Origin: Nannocystis pusilla
GTDB lineage: Bacteria > Myxococcota_A > Polyangia > Nannocystales > Nannocystaceae
Assembly: GCF_026626665.1 (NCBI RefSeq)
Contig: NZ_JAPNKE010000002.1
Location: 6,673,168-6,737,167 of the forward strand
Direction of reading: 5' to 3'
Length of the DNA stretch: 64,000 bases
Shown here in pieces: positions 1 to 8,429 of the stretch (positions are counted from its first letter, which is position 1; each line of letters begins with the position of its first letter). Made by a program: the position numbers and the translations under genes. Under the pieces are notes generated by a model, which searched no databases, was not told the origin of the DNA, and saw only the letters and a list, made by a program, of their open reading frames with translations.

Positions 1-12
1 AGGTCATGTCCC

Positions 13-1665
13 TCAGAACTGGAAGTAGATGTTGGCCCGCGGCCCGCTCGAAAGCAGCAGGTGGACCGCCAGGCCCAGCGCCGCCAGCAGCAGCCCGATC
101 AGCGGCCCCGGCAGGCGGCGGAACACCGCGTACGTCTCGCGGTCGACCAGGCCCTTCGGCGTCAGCAGGTGGTAGCCGATCCCGAACAGCAGCACCGTCC
201 ACACCGCCGGCGTGATCAGGCCCTCGCGGATCCCGTGGGCGTCGAAGCGGAGCAGCCCCGCGATCATCTTGCGCGAGGTGTCGAGGTCGTCGGCGCGGAA
301 GAACACCCGCGACAGCACCGTGAAGTGGAACGTCAGCAGCACGTGGAGCGCGGTGTTCCACGCGGTGCCCGTCTCCGGCAGGCGGGCCACGATCAGGAAC
401 ATCAGCACCGCGAAGCCGGCCAGGCCCAGGCTCTCCGGCTGGCCGAGCTGCAGCACCGCGGTCGACAGGCCGTACACCGCGCCGAACAGCAGCAGCATGC
501 CCGTGACCCACATCGCCCGCGTCTTCGCCGTCCCCGTCCCGCGCCTCCGCAGCCGGTTCCAGCGGTTGAACACCATCGCCAGCGCGTGGATGTTCGAGTA
601 CAGGATGAAATTCCAGCTGGCCCCGTGCCACATGCCGACCAGGAACATGGTCAGCCACAGGTTGAAGTACACCCGCCCCGGCGAGCCCTTGCTGCCGCCG
701 AGCGGGAAGAACACGTAGTCGCGCAGCCAGGTCGACAGCGTCATGTGCCAGCGGCGCCAGAACTCGCCGAGGTTCTTCGCCTGGTACGGCCGCTCGAAGT
801 TCTCCGGCAGCACGAAGCCCAGCATCAGCGCCACGCCGATCGCTATGTCCGTGTAGCCGCTGAAGTCGGCGTACAGCTGCAGCGTGAACGCGTACAGCGA
901 CAGCAGGATCTCGAGCGACGTGTAGTTCTCCGGCGCGCCAAACACCGCGTCGGTGAACTGCGACGCGATCCAGTCGCCGAGGATCGCCTTCTTCGCCACG
1001 CCGATCATCACGCGGTACATCCCGCGCGTCATCGTCTCGGCCGACAGGCGCGGCGGGCGGTGCAGCTGCGGCAGGAACTCGTGCGCGCGCACGATCGGCC
1101 CGGCCACCAACTGCGGGAAGAACACCACGAACAGCGCGAACTTGCGGAAGTTCGGCTCCGGCGTCAGCCGGCCGCGCCACACGTCGATCGTGTAGCTCAG
1201 CGTCTGGAACGTGTAGAAGCTGATGCCGATCGGCAGCAGCAGCTCGAGGTGCGGCACCACCACCGACATCCCCAGCGCGTGGGCGACGTCGGAGAACACC
1301 CCGAGGAAGAAGTTGGTGTACTTGAAGTAGCCGAGCAGCCCGAGGTTGCCGACCAGGCTGAGGCCGAGCCAGAAGTTGCGGACGCGGGCCGCGCTCGCCT
1401 TCGTCCGCGGGTCCTTGCTGTCGAAGGCCGCGCGCTGCTGCCAGATCTGGCGCGAGCACAGGTAGTCGAGCACCGTCGACAGGGCCAGCAGCCCGACGAA
1501 GTACCACGGCGGCTGCAGCGGGTCCGTCTCGGGCCCCGCCATGTAGAAGAAGTAGCTGGCCGCGATCAGGAACAGGACCCGCATCACCGGCACGTGCGAC
1601 AGCCCCCACGAGATCAGGAGCACGGGGACGATGAAGAGCAGGAAGTCGAAGCTGACGAAGAGCAT
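13..1665 (-). CDS. MBOAT-family O-acyltransferase (AlgI-like)
   Basis: This is a polytopic membrane acyltransferase that would O-acylate a polysaccharide or other surface polymer; the substrate is unknown. The family hallmarks are clear: 'YADFSGYTDIAIG' in mid-protein, 'WHMTLSTWLRDYVFFPLGG' with the conserved His, and the second His in 'VGMWHGASWN'. About 550 residues is slightly longer than AlgI. I chose the ATG at 1665 because 'MLFVSFDFLLFIVPVLL' is a typical AlgI N-terminus; a GTG at 1692 in the same frame would add nine basic residues, and neither start has a good ribosome binding site. Five bases after its stop, an ATG at position 7 preceded by GAGG may begin the next gene of the operon, which leaves the window. 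AlgI-type genes often sit next to an SGNH/AlgJ-like partner, so that is the likely neighbour. Confidence 0.93.
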   Translation of the reverse strand: MLFVSFDFLLFIVPVLLISWGLSHVPVMRVLFLIAASYFFYMAGPETDPLQPPWYFVGLLALSTVLDYLCSRQIWQQRAAFDSKDPRTKASAARVRNFWLGLSLVGNLGLLGYFKYTNFFLGVFSDVAHALGMSVVVPHLELLLPIGISFYTFQTLSYTIDVWRGRLTPEPNFRKFALFVVFFPQLVAGPIVRAHEFLPQLHRPPRLSAETMTRGMYRVMIGVAKKAILGDWIASQFTDAVFGAPENYTSLEILLSLYAFTLQLYADFSGYTDIAIGVALMLGFVLPENFERPYQAKNLGEFWRRWHMTLSTWLRDYVFFPLGGSKGSPGRVYFNLWLTMFLVGMWHGASWNFILYSNIHALAMVFNRWNRLRRRGTGTAKTRAMWVTGMLLLFGAVYGLSTAVLQLGQPESLGLAGFAVLMFLIVARLPETGTAWNTALHVLLTFHFTVLSRVFFRADDLDTSRKMIAGLLRFDAHGIREGLITPAVWTVLLFGIGYHLLTPKGLVDRETYAVFRRLPGPLIGLLLAALGLAVHLLLSSGPRANIYFQF

Positions 1666-2377
1666 CGGTTGCCGGCGACGTCGGGCGCTCACGCTACCCG
1701 CGCGGCCCGAGAACGCGAAACTTTTCCTTAGAATTCACGCGGCGCTTCGCTCACGCTATAGGCGCAATTCGGGACACCTGCGCCTCCGCCCGCACGGCGG
1801 CGGCGGGAGCACCGGGTCATGGCGCGCCGCTCGCGGCCTCGCTGGCGCCATCCTCGACCTGTCCACCTGGATGGGGGCACCACGCGGGGGTCTCGCCCGC
1901 GTGTCGCGCCAGCCACTTCAGAGCCCTCACAGGCAGGCCGCTCCCGGTGAGTCGACCTGGGGTGACGGACCCGAGGAGGTCATGAGCGGAAGACCGCCAT
2001 CGGCCTCGAGGCCGGTGACGCGAGGTTGTTGCTGGGGGTGCCTCCAGGCTCGGGTTCGCGCTTGGTGCGCCGAGGGAGAACCCACGTACGATCGAGCCCT
2101 GCTGCTCCAGCGCCCCAAGCGCCCGAACGGATTCTGAACGCGAGCGGGACCTCCGCATCCTCGCCCGACTCGTTGCTGTCCTCGAGGACACCCGCGCCGA
2201 GGTTGCGACGAAGCTCGGCTCGATGCCCCTCCGCTGGAACCCCGCGCACTCCCCGACTCGCGCGCTTCCACGGCGTCCTTCATCTCCCGGAAGCACCCGG
2301 CATCGACTCGATCGAGCGGAACGGCTCCGAGCATCCGAAGGATGTAGTTCTCGGCGGACCGTGCGAAGCTCTCGAAG
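1666..2377. other. No confident gene
   Basis: About 700 bases with no ORF I can defend. On the minus strand, roughly 2240-2400, a short stretch reads like coding sequence ('AENYILRMLGAVPLDRVD', 'REMKDAVEARE'), and another at 2080-2230 does so in a different frame. The two could be remains of one decayed minus-strand gene. No family was recognised. The bases just left of the MBOAT start (1700-1760) are slightly AT-richer and may hold its promoter. Confidence 0.4.
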
Positions 2378-3168
2378 ATGCACCCTCGCGCCCCATGTGC
2401 GCTCCAGGTCGAGATTGGGCTGTGCGTGCGACCCGACCGCGACCTCGTCGAGGTCGCGGCGGGCGCGAGCACCAGCACCCTCGCCGTCGCCGAGGGCATG
2501 TGCGGCCACGGCACCGGCTGGCTCGGTGCGCGCCGCGTCGTCCGTGCGGTCGTCAAGCAGCGCGGGGATGCAGCGACGCCGCCCACCTTCGTCGGCGCGG
2601 CCAGCGAGCGTGACCTCCCCGAGGCCCGGTATCGGTGGTTCGGTGGCCATGCGAACGTCGAGTTCGACGCCTTGCCCCTCGACCTCGCAGAAGCGTTCGT
2701 GGCTCTCGATCGCCAGGCGATGGCCGTCCCCATGCCAGCGGGGTCGTCGCTCGCGCTCGCGGTCGGCTGCATCGCCATCGCGCTCGACGGCGCACACGTG
2801 CGTGGGGCGCACGCAGGCTCGGGCCGTGCGGTGGTGCTGCGCCGCGGCAGCACACACTCGAGGAGTTGGTGGGGCCGCAGCTGTTGGAAGGCGTGCCGTT
2901 CGAGGTCGTCGCCAACGCGATCGGCATGCTCTCCACGAGCGGGCGCGCCGTCGAGCGCTTCGAGGCCGCGCTCGCGGTCGGCGACGTGCTGCTCGCCTCA
3001 TCGCGGCCGCTCGACCTCGACGACACCGAGCTCTTCGCGCTCGTCGACGCGCACGCCGATGCGCCCCTCACTGCCCTCGCCCGCGCCATCGAATCCCGCG
3101 TTCACGGCGCCCGCAACGGCGGCGACGCGGCCTTCACCCTCGTACGGTGCGTCGTGTTCGCGCCCTGA
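2378..3168 (+). pseudogene. PP2C-like phosphatase, frameshifted and lacking metal ligands
   Basis: The conceptual product matches the PP2C Ser/Thr phosphatase plan but with key acidic residues replaced. 'AVAEGMCGHGTG' stands where active enzymes have a VADGMGGH-type motif, 'AHAGSGRAVVLRRG' replaces the VGDSR region, 'GDVLLASSRPL' replaces the LCSDGL motif, and 'GGDAAFTLV' replaces the terminal DN motif. Reading must shift by one frame at about 2852-2857, inside a CACACAC run, so slippage or a sequencing error is likely. The start is uncertain; the first ATG of the frame is used. It converges on the pseudokinase gene ending at 3309. If real, it would be a phosphoprotein-binding or scaffold protein rather than an enzyme. 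The assignment rests on pattern order, not on overall identity. Confidence 0.55.
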
Positions 3169-3308
3169 CGGACGACAGTGCACCCGCTCAGGCTCATCGC
3201 CGTCGCGCAGGGCGTGCGGCGCACCTCCACCATTCGCGCGGGCGAGCTCCACTCCGTCGCGCTCGGGGGCGCGGGGGACGACTCACCGTCTGCGAGGCCG
3301 GGCCAGGC

Positions 3309-5234
3309 TCACGTGATCAGCAGCCACAGCAATGCGATGACGAGCCCCGCGAAGCAAGTGACGCAGATCCAGATCGACGCCTTCTTGAACAATTTTTCCG
3401 CCGGTTTCGAGCTCGTCGACGGTTGCGCCGGTGCTGACATTGCCGTCGCCGGCGCCGGCTCGGCAGCGGGTGGTCGAACCTCGGCGCCCGGTTGAACTCC
3501 GACCGGCTCCCGAGGCCGCCGATCTACGAACAGCGGCTCGACTGTCGGAGCCGGGCCTGCCGGTTCGGGCGGCAACAGAAGCGTCGTATCGGCCGGGATC
3601 GGCGGTGTGACGATTGTCGCCGGCGGCGGCTCGTCGCCCGCAGTGGCTCGCGGGATCGGTATGGGGACGGCTGCGCTCGCCTTCGCTCGGGCCAACGCGA
3701 GCGGACCGATGAGCGGCTTTCCGGACGCGGTCCTCTGTTGGCCGCCGACATTTGCGACGTCCGCTCGCACGACCTCGGTCGAACGGGAGACCGAAGGGAT
3801 GAGCTCGGTCCTGTCGGTGAGCGGAGGGGCCGGATTCGGCGCGACCGGAGGAAATATCTCCGTCCTGTCGGTGAGCGGAGGCGCCGGATTCGGCGCGACC
3901 GGGGGGAATATCTCCGTCTTGTCGGTGAGCGTAGCTGCCGGTTTCGCCGCGACCGGAGGGAATATCTCGGTCCTGTCACGAATCGCAGATACCGGATTCG
4001 GCGCGACCGGAGGGAGGAGCTCGGTTTTTCGGCGCTCGCAGGTTTCGCCGCGACCGGAGGCAGGAGCTCGGTTTTTCGGCGCTCGTAGGTTTCGCCGCGA
4101 CCGGAGGCAGGAGCTCGATTTTTCGGCGCTCGCAGGTTTCGCCGCGACCGGAGGCAGGAGCTCGGTCCTTTCGCGAATCGCAGGTGCCGGAGTCGGCGAG
4201 GCCGGAGGGAGGAGCTCGGTCCTGCCGTCGAGCGCGGGCGGCCGCAGCCGGTAGACCTCCGATCCGGGCATCAGCGGAGCCGCCGACGCCGCGGCAGAAG
4301 CTGCCGATGGCCGCGCCGGCTGAATCGCTCCATTCGCCAGAGCCGGTCCCGATCCATCGCCAGCCCTCGGCTTCGTCCGCGGCCTCGCGGACGGCGGCGC
4401 CGAGAGGATCGAGACCGGGGAAATCTCGGGTTTGGGCGTATGTCGCGGAGCCGCCGCGGGCGTCGTCCCGTCGCTCAGCAATTCGCGGAGCCCCGCGCGC
4501 ATCGCCGCGAGCTCGGGCCGCTGTGCCGGATCTCGCGACAACGCCCTGGCCATGAACGCATCCACCGACTGCGGCACCGCGGCGAGCGAGAGCAGCCGCG
4601 GAGGCGTCTTTCCGGCCGACTTCTGTCCCGAGATCAGCTCGGTCAGGATGACCGCGAGCGTATATACGTCGCTGCGCGCGTCGCCGCCGCCTTGCTGCTG
4701 CTCCGGCGCCCGATAGCCCGCCTCGTCAGGGCGGTCGAGCTCCAGCTCGGCCATCCCGAAATCGAGCACCCGGACGTCGTCGCGGACAGTCACCCCGCAA
4801 CGCGACGGCGTCAGGACCCGATGAGCGACGCCCGTCGCTGCGAGGGCCGCGAGCAGGACCTCGGCCGCGCGCTCGCCGAGCGTCAGGGCGCGCCGCCACG
4901 GCATCGGCCCCTGGTCGCGCAATTGGTCGAATCCGCGGAACATCTGCGGCTCGGCCAGGCAGAACGGCGGCACCGGTGGCGCGCTGACCACCCCCTGCGG
5001 CAGCACCAGCCCCGCGATCTTACCGGCCGTCGCCGCAGCGACGATTCGGGCGAACGCAGCCCACGCGTTCGGGTGCGCCCGCGTCGGGTCGAGCAGCAAC
5101 AGCGCGACGTCGAGGCCCGCATGGTGATCGAGCGCCAGGAACGACCGTACCGCGCCGTCGCTCCGGAGCGGCGACATGAGCTCATAGCGACCGGCGAAGC
5201 GCTCGCCGATCTGCGGTGAGGACGAGGTCGACAC
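3309..5234 (-). CDS. Tail-anchored protein kinase-like protein (pseudokinase)
   Basis: About 641 residues. An N-terminal kinase fold (roughly residues 12-260) keeps the DFG ('LDFGMAEL') and APE ('GYRAPEQ') motifs but has lost the ATP lysine ('VALLLLDP') and the catalytic loop ('HRVLTPSRCGV' instead of HRDLKPxN), so it should not phosphorylate. A long Pro/Ala-rich linker follows, holding repeats of the type 'RTEIFPPVAPNPAPPLTD'. The C-terminus has one hydrophobic segment ('ICVTCFAGLVIALLWLLIT'), giving a tail anchor with the kinase fold in the cytoplasm. The start is a GTG with no clear ribosome binding site. It is divergent from the PAAR gene (161 bases apart) and convergent with the PP2C-like gene. 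In type VI systems a kinase, phosphatase and FHA protein form a switch; this could be a degenerate relative. Confidence 0.8.
   Translation of the reverse strand: MSTSSSPQIGERFAGRYELMSPLRSDGAVRSFLALDHHAGLDVALLLLDPTRAHPNAWAAFARIVAAATAGKIAGLVLPQGVVSAPPVPPFCLAEPQMFRGFDQLRDQGPMPWRRALTLGERAAEVLLAALAATGVAHRVLTPSRCGVTVRDDVRVLDFGMAELELDRPDEAGYRAPEQQQGGGDARSDVYTLAVILTELISGQKSAGKTPPRLLSLAAVPQSVDAFMARALSRDPAQRPELAAMRAGLRELLSDGTTPAAAPRHTPKPEISPVSILSAPPSARPRTKPRAGDGSGPALANGAIQPARPSAASAAASAAPLMPGSEVYRLRPPALDGRTELLPPASPTPAPAIRERTELLPPVAAKPASAEKSSSCLRSRRNLRAPKNRAPASGRGETCERRKTELLPPVAPNPVSAIRDRTEIFPPVAAKPAATLTDKTEIFPPVAPNPAPPLTDRTEIFPPVAPNPAPPLTDRTELIPSVSRSTEVVRADVANVGGQQRTASGKPLIGPLALARAKASAAVPIPIPRATAGDEPPPATIVTPPIPADTTLLLPPEPAGPAPTVEPLFVDRRPREPVGVQPGAEVRPPAAEPAPATAMSAPAQPSTSSKPAEKLFKKASIWICVTCFAGLVIALLWLLIT
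3804..4019. repeat. Four 54-bp tandem units in the kinase-like gene
   Basis: Four direct units start at 3804, 3858, 3912 and 3966. Each encodes an 18-residue Pro-rich unit, for example 'DRTEIFPPVAPNPAPPLT', on the minus strand. The length is a multiple of three, so copy number can vary without breaking the frame. They form the linker between the kinase fold and the membrane anchor. Confidence 0.85.
4018..4158. repeat. Three 47-bp tandem units that change reading frame
   Basis: Three near-identical 47-base units start at 4018, 4065 and 4112, next to the 54-bp set. As 47 is not a multiple of three, each unit is read in a different frame on the minus strand: first 'TELLPPVAAKPASAEK', then 'SSCLRSRRNLRAPKN', then 'RAPASGRGETCERRK'. 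After exactly three units the original frame returns. Each unit holds a run of five T (plus strand) where a base may have been lost from an original 48-bp unit. Confidence 0.85.
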
Positions 5235-5395
5235 GCCGACGAATGTTTAGCATGCACGTGATCGTCGATGTCCGTAAATTGGCGGATCTCGATGTCCGCC
5301 GTGTTCGCATGCGCGCGGCGCGATCTCGGGCGCGCGCATCGGTCGCAGCGCCCGTCTCGGTCGCCGCGCCCGGAACATGATAAGATCACCAATCC

Positions 5396-6397
5396 ATGCC
5401 CGACGCCGCTCGAATCAGCGACCTCCACGTGTGCCCGAAGGTCGAGCCCGTCCCGCACGTCGGCGGTCCGATCTTCAGCGGCAGCGCCAATGTGATCATC
5501 GGATTCATGCCCGCCGCCCGCGAGGGCGACAGCGTCGTTTGCTATCCGCTCGGTCCGGCCGACAAGATCAGGAAGGGCTCGGCGACCGTGCTGATCAACA
5601 GTCGCCCCGCTGCCCGCAGGTCCGACCCATGTGTACACATTTCCGGCGACCTGATCGCCACCGGCTGTCCGACGGTCGTGATCGGCGACTCCACGCAGGC
5701 TTTCACCTTCCGCGGCGCCGCCCGGCGCGGCACCCCGTTCTGCGAGGAATGCGAGCGCCGGCGCCGTGAAATGGACACCCACGACGACTCCGCCGAGATC
5801 TTCCCGCCCGATCCCCACACCGCGACCGCCGACGACGACCGACCTCCGCCTGGCGCCGCGCTCGGTCGCGGCTCGCTGGCGAGCTCGCTTCTCGACGAGA
5901 AGGGGCTCGCCGCCCAGCCGAACCGCGACGACGGTCTCGACACCGAACGGGTCGCCGCCAGACTCGCCGTCGCCTATCGGTTCTGCGCCGCGCACGCTGG
6001 CGAGAGGTTCAAGCCGAGCAGGATGACCGCGCACATCCGCGCGATCGACCTCTCGCAACCCGTCGAGGTGATCACGGTCGCGACCCACACGCTTCACCGG
6101 CGCGGTGGCTCGGGCGGGGACGACGGCGAGTACTTCACGTTCGGCCCGAACCCGACGCCCGAACCAGCGGGGCTCTCCGCGCTCGTCCCCGGGTCCGGCG
6201 GAACACATGTCCCAAGAGACAGCCGCGCCGCCGGTCCCGGCGAAGCCCCTGCGTTCGGCCTCAAGAGCACCGCCGCCTCGCGGGTCGACACCTGGACCTC
6301 CCCGAAGACCGCCGCGGATCCCGGCGAGCAGCTCCCGCGCGCGGGCACGCAGGTGTACGTCCCGCGGATCGTCGACGTCTCCGGCCGTGACGGCTGA
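5396..6397 (+). CDS. PAAR-domain protein with polymorphic-toxin-like C-terminus
   Basis: Residues 1-110 form a PAAR domain, the sharp tip that caps the VgrG spike of type VI secretion systems. The glycine-rich beta pattern 'HVGGPIFSGSANVIIG', the repeated 'PAAR' motifs and 'ISGDLIATGCPTVVIGD' are clear. After a charged, disordered linker (110-160) comes a C-terminal region with 'HIRAIDLSQPVEVI', 'EYFTFGPNPTPEPAGLS', 'LKSTAASRVDTWTS' and 'GTQVYVPRIVDV'. This order recalls the polymorphic toxin type 46 family from memory; the activity is not known to me. It is thus a candidate evolved PAAR effector. The DUF4123 protein follows nine bases downstream and is probably its loading adaptor. The start at 5396 is the first ATG ahead of the PAAR domain, without a strong ribosome binding site. 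Confidence 0.82.
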   Translation: MPDAARISDLHVCPKVEPVPHVGGPIFSGSANVIIGFMPAAREGDSVVCYPLGPADKIRKGSATVLINSRPAARRSDPCVHISGDLIATGCPTVVIGDSTQAFTFRGAARRGTPFCEECERRRREMDTHDDSAEIFPPDPHTATADDDRPPPGAALGRGSLASSLLDEKGLAAQPNRDDGLDTERVAARLAVAYRFCAAHAGERFKPSRMTAHIRAIDLSQPVEVITVATHTLHRRGGSGGDDGEYFTFGPNPTPEPAGLSALVPGSGGTHVPRDSRAAGPGEAPAFGLKSTAASRVDTWTSPKTAADPGEQLPRAGTQVYVPRIVDVSGRDG

Positions 6398-6406
6398 GGC
6401 AGCACC

Positions 6407-7528
6407 ATGGCCGACCTGATGCGGATCCTGTCGCGCGACGCCTTCGCCGAGGTCCTCAACGAGGCACGCCGACGCACCCGGACGCTCGACCCCTCCCGAT
6501 GGCCGCTGCTGCCGCAGATCGAGGCCCAGCTCCAGTTCATCGCCGAGAAGACCCAGAAGGGCCGCGTGCCTCACGAGGACGATCGCCTGCGCACCACCCT
6601 CGGGCCGCTCGCGGCTTGCAACCTCGAAGGCATCGACCCCGAGTACGCCGACCAGCTCGAAGAGATCGACTACACATTCCGCCGCTACCCGCAATTGCCC
6701 TCCGGCCCGCCCGTGCGCCGCCGCGGGGTCTTGCAGGTGTGGTCCGGGCGCGAGACCTACCGCAAGCTGGTGCTCGACCTCGGCGTCCCGCGCACCGTCG
6801 GCAGCGCCGACGCCGACTTCGTCGTCCATGGCGACCCCACTGGCTCCCTGCACTTTCAGATCGTCTGGGACGGCGTCAGCGCCCACGTCCTGGCCGAAGG
6901 CTCGCACCGCCTCTCCATCGCCGGTGAGCCCGCCTGGTACGGCGAGATGGCCAACCGCGGCTGGATGACCGCAGTTCGCACGACCTATCGCTTCCTGGTG
7001 GAAGACCGCACCCCGCCCTCCGAGCCCGTCGCCCCCTCCGCCGCCGCCCTCGCGGCCCTCACCGAGCTCGAGCGCCGCCGCGACACCGGCAAGCTCTACG
7101 CCATCATCGACGCCGCCCGCTCCGACCGCGCCCTCCAGCTCGTCGAGGAGAGCATCGACCCCTACGCCTCGCTCTACGACGGCGAACTGGGCCGCGCTTT
7201 CGACGACATCGCCCCCTACCTCGTCCACCTGCAACCGAGCTCGCGGCTGCTCGAGCGCCTCGTCACCGAGGGCTGGGGCGACGCCTGGGGCATCTATGCC
7301 GAGAGCGGCGCCGGCTTCGACAAGGTCCGCCGTCACTTTCGCCAATTCCTCAAGGTCGAAGTCGAGGGTGAGGCAAGGCCGATGTTCTTTCGCTTCTACG
7401 ACCCACGGGTGCTCCGCACCTTCGCCGAGGCGATGACGCCCGAGCAGAGATCGGAACTTCTCAAGACAGTCGACGTAATCCTATTCGAACGACCCGCTCC
7501 CGACCTGCGGATGGGCGTCCTCGAGTGA
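6407..7528 (+). CDS. Tsi6-like / FHA-like / DUF4123 fusion, effector adaptor
   Basis: Three parts can be seen in 373 residues. Residues ~5-100 form a helical unit ('QIEAQLQFIAEKTQKG', 'GPLAACNLEGIDPEYADQL') resembling the Tsi6 immunity family. Residues ~115-205 resemble an FHA domain ('RKLVLDLGVPRTVGSADADF', 'GSLHFQIVWDG', 'HRLSIAGEPAWYG'). Residues ~225-373 are a DUF4123 domain ('KLYAIIDAARSD', 'APYLVHL', 'MFFRFYDPRVLRTF'), the adaptor family that loads effectors onto type VI VgrG/PAAR spikes. The gene follows the PAAR protein by nine bases with GAGG upstream of the ATG, so both are probably in one operon. The DUF4123 call is strong, the FHA call fair, and the Tsi6 call is based on pattern only. 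Confidence 0.82.
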   Translation: MADLMRILSRDAFAEVLNEARRRTRTLDPSRWPLLPQIEAQLQFIAEKTQKGRVPHEDDRLRTTLGPLAACNLEGIDPEYADQLEEIDYTFRRYPQLPSGPPVRRRGVLQVWSGRETYRKLVLDLGVPRTVGSADADFVVHGDPTGSLHFQIVWDGVSAHVLAEGSHRLSIAGEPAWYGEMANRGWMTAVRTTYRFLVEDRTPPSEPVAPSAAALAALTELERRRDTGKLYAIIDAARSDRALQLVEESIDPYASLYDGELGRAFDDIAPYLVHLQPSSRLLERLVTEGWGDAWGIYAESGAGFDKVRRHFRQFLKVEVEGEARPMFFRFYDPRVLRTFAEAMTPEQRSELLKTVDVILFERPAPDLRMGVLE

Positions 7529-7565
7529 GATCGCGCCGGACGAGGCAGAGGATCGACGGCGAGCG

Positions 7566-8344
7566 ATGTTGAAGATCAGCGCCATGCAGCGGGGGATGTT
7601 CGAACGCGCGGCGCTCGCGGACTTCGTGGCGCGCATGTCGGCGCACCTCGAGCGATTCAGCCCGCGGCACCGACGGATCGTCGGCGACCCCGAACTCGGC
7701 GAGCTGATCGTCGCCGGCCACAAGCGAGCCGAGCTCTACGGCCTGGCATCCGAGCGCAGCGCGCGGATCTACATCGAGCTGACGCTCATGTTCGGCGTCG
7801 GCTTCGACACCGATCCGCAGCACGTGTGGGCGGTGGAGCCGCTGCGCGCGGACGACGACGAGTACAGGCGGGTCGACCGGCTCCGCGACGCGGCCTGGCG
7901 CCACCTCGACCGCACGGCCGGCGACGACCTCGACGCCGCCGGGCGCTCGCAGCCCGGTCGGGCGGCAGCCCGCTGCAGCACTTCGCCCGGCCCGAACGCG
8001 GCCTGATCGACGACGCGGGGCTCGACCTGCAGGCCCGCCTGCTCGCGCTGCTCCGCCGGGTGTTCCCCGCCAAGTGCGAGGACATCGGCGCGCCGGCGCT
8101 GACGCGGACGGTCGAGCAGGCGCTGGCGAAGGCGCGGACCTTCGCGCTGATCACCGAGCGCGGGCAGGCGCTGTTCGTCGGTCTCTCGGTGATCTTCGGC
8201 GCCGGTTTTCATGGCGATCCGCAATTCACGTGGGCCGGGCGGGCGCTCGCCGAGATCGGGGGCGCGAACGAACGGACGCGGATCGAGGCGCTGCTGCGCG
8301 GGGCGACCGAGTGCCTCGATCGCTTCTGGGCCGAGGAGGGGTGA
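7566..8344 (+). CDS. Duplicated-domain protein of the effector cassette, frameshifted
   Basis: I do not recognise a named family. Two halves are similar to one another: 'RIYIELTLMFGVGFDTDPQH' in the first matches 'ALFVGLSVIFGAGFHGDPQF' in the second, each preceded by a helical stretch and followed by a helix. The halves lie in different frames, with a one-base shift at about 7955-7975, in a G/C-rich run. Either a single two-domain gene carries an indel or two adjacent paralogous genes have merged. Similar helical proteins occur near type VI effectors in myxobacteria, to my memory, so an accessory or immunity role is possible but unproven. It lies between the adaptor and the arginine deiminase in the same direction, 37 and 85 bases from its neighbours. 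Confidence 0.65.
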
Positions 8345-8429
8345 TGGGATTAGGCAGCGGAGTCCAGCGGGGGAGAGCGAGCGCGGGCCGGCGGCGGCGA
8401 CCCGCCCGAACAGCACGGTCGAGGCGTGC

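Noticed and set aside
4883-7345. 820-residue minus-strand open frame across the PAAR and adaptor genes
   Set aside because: Glycine/valine-rich shadow; the plus strand encodes conserved PAAR and DUF4123 domains.
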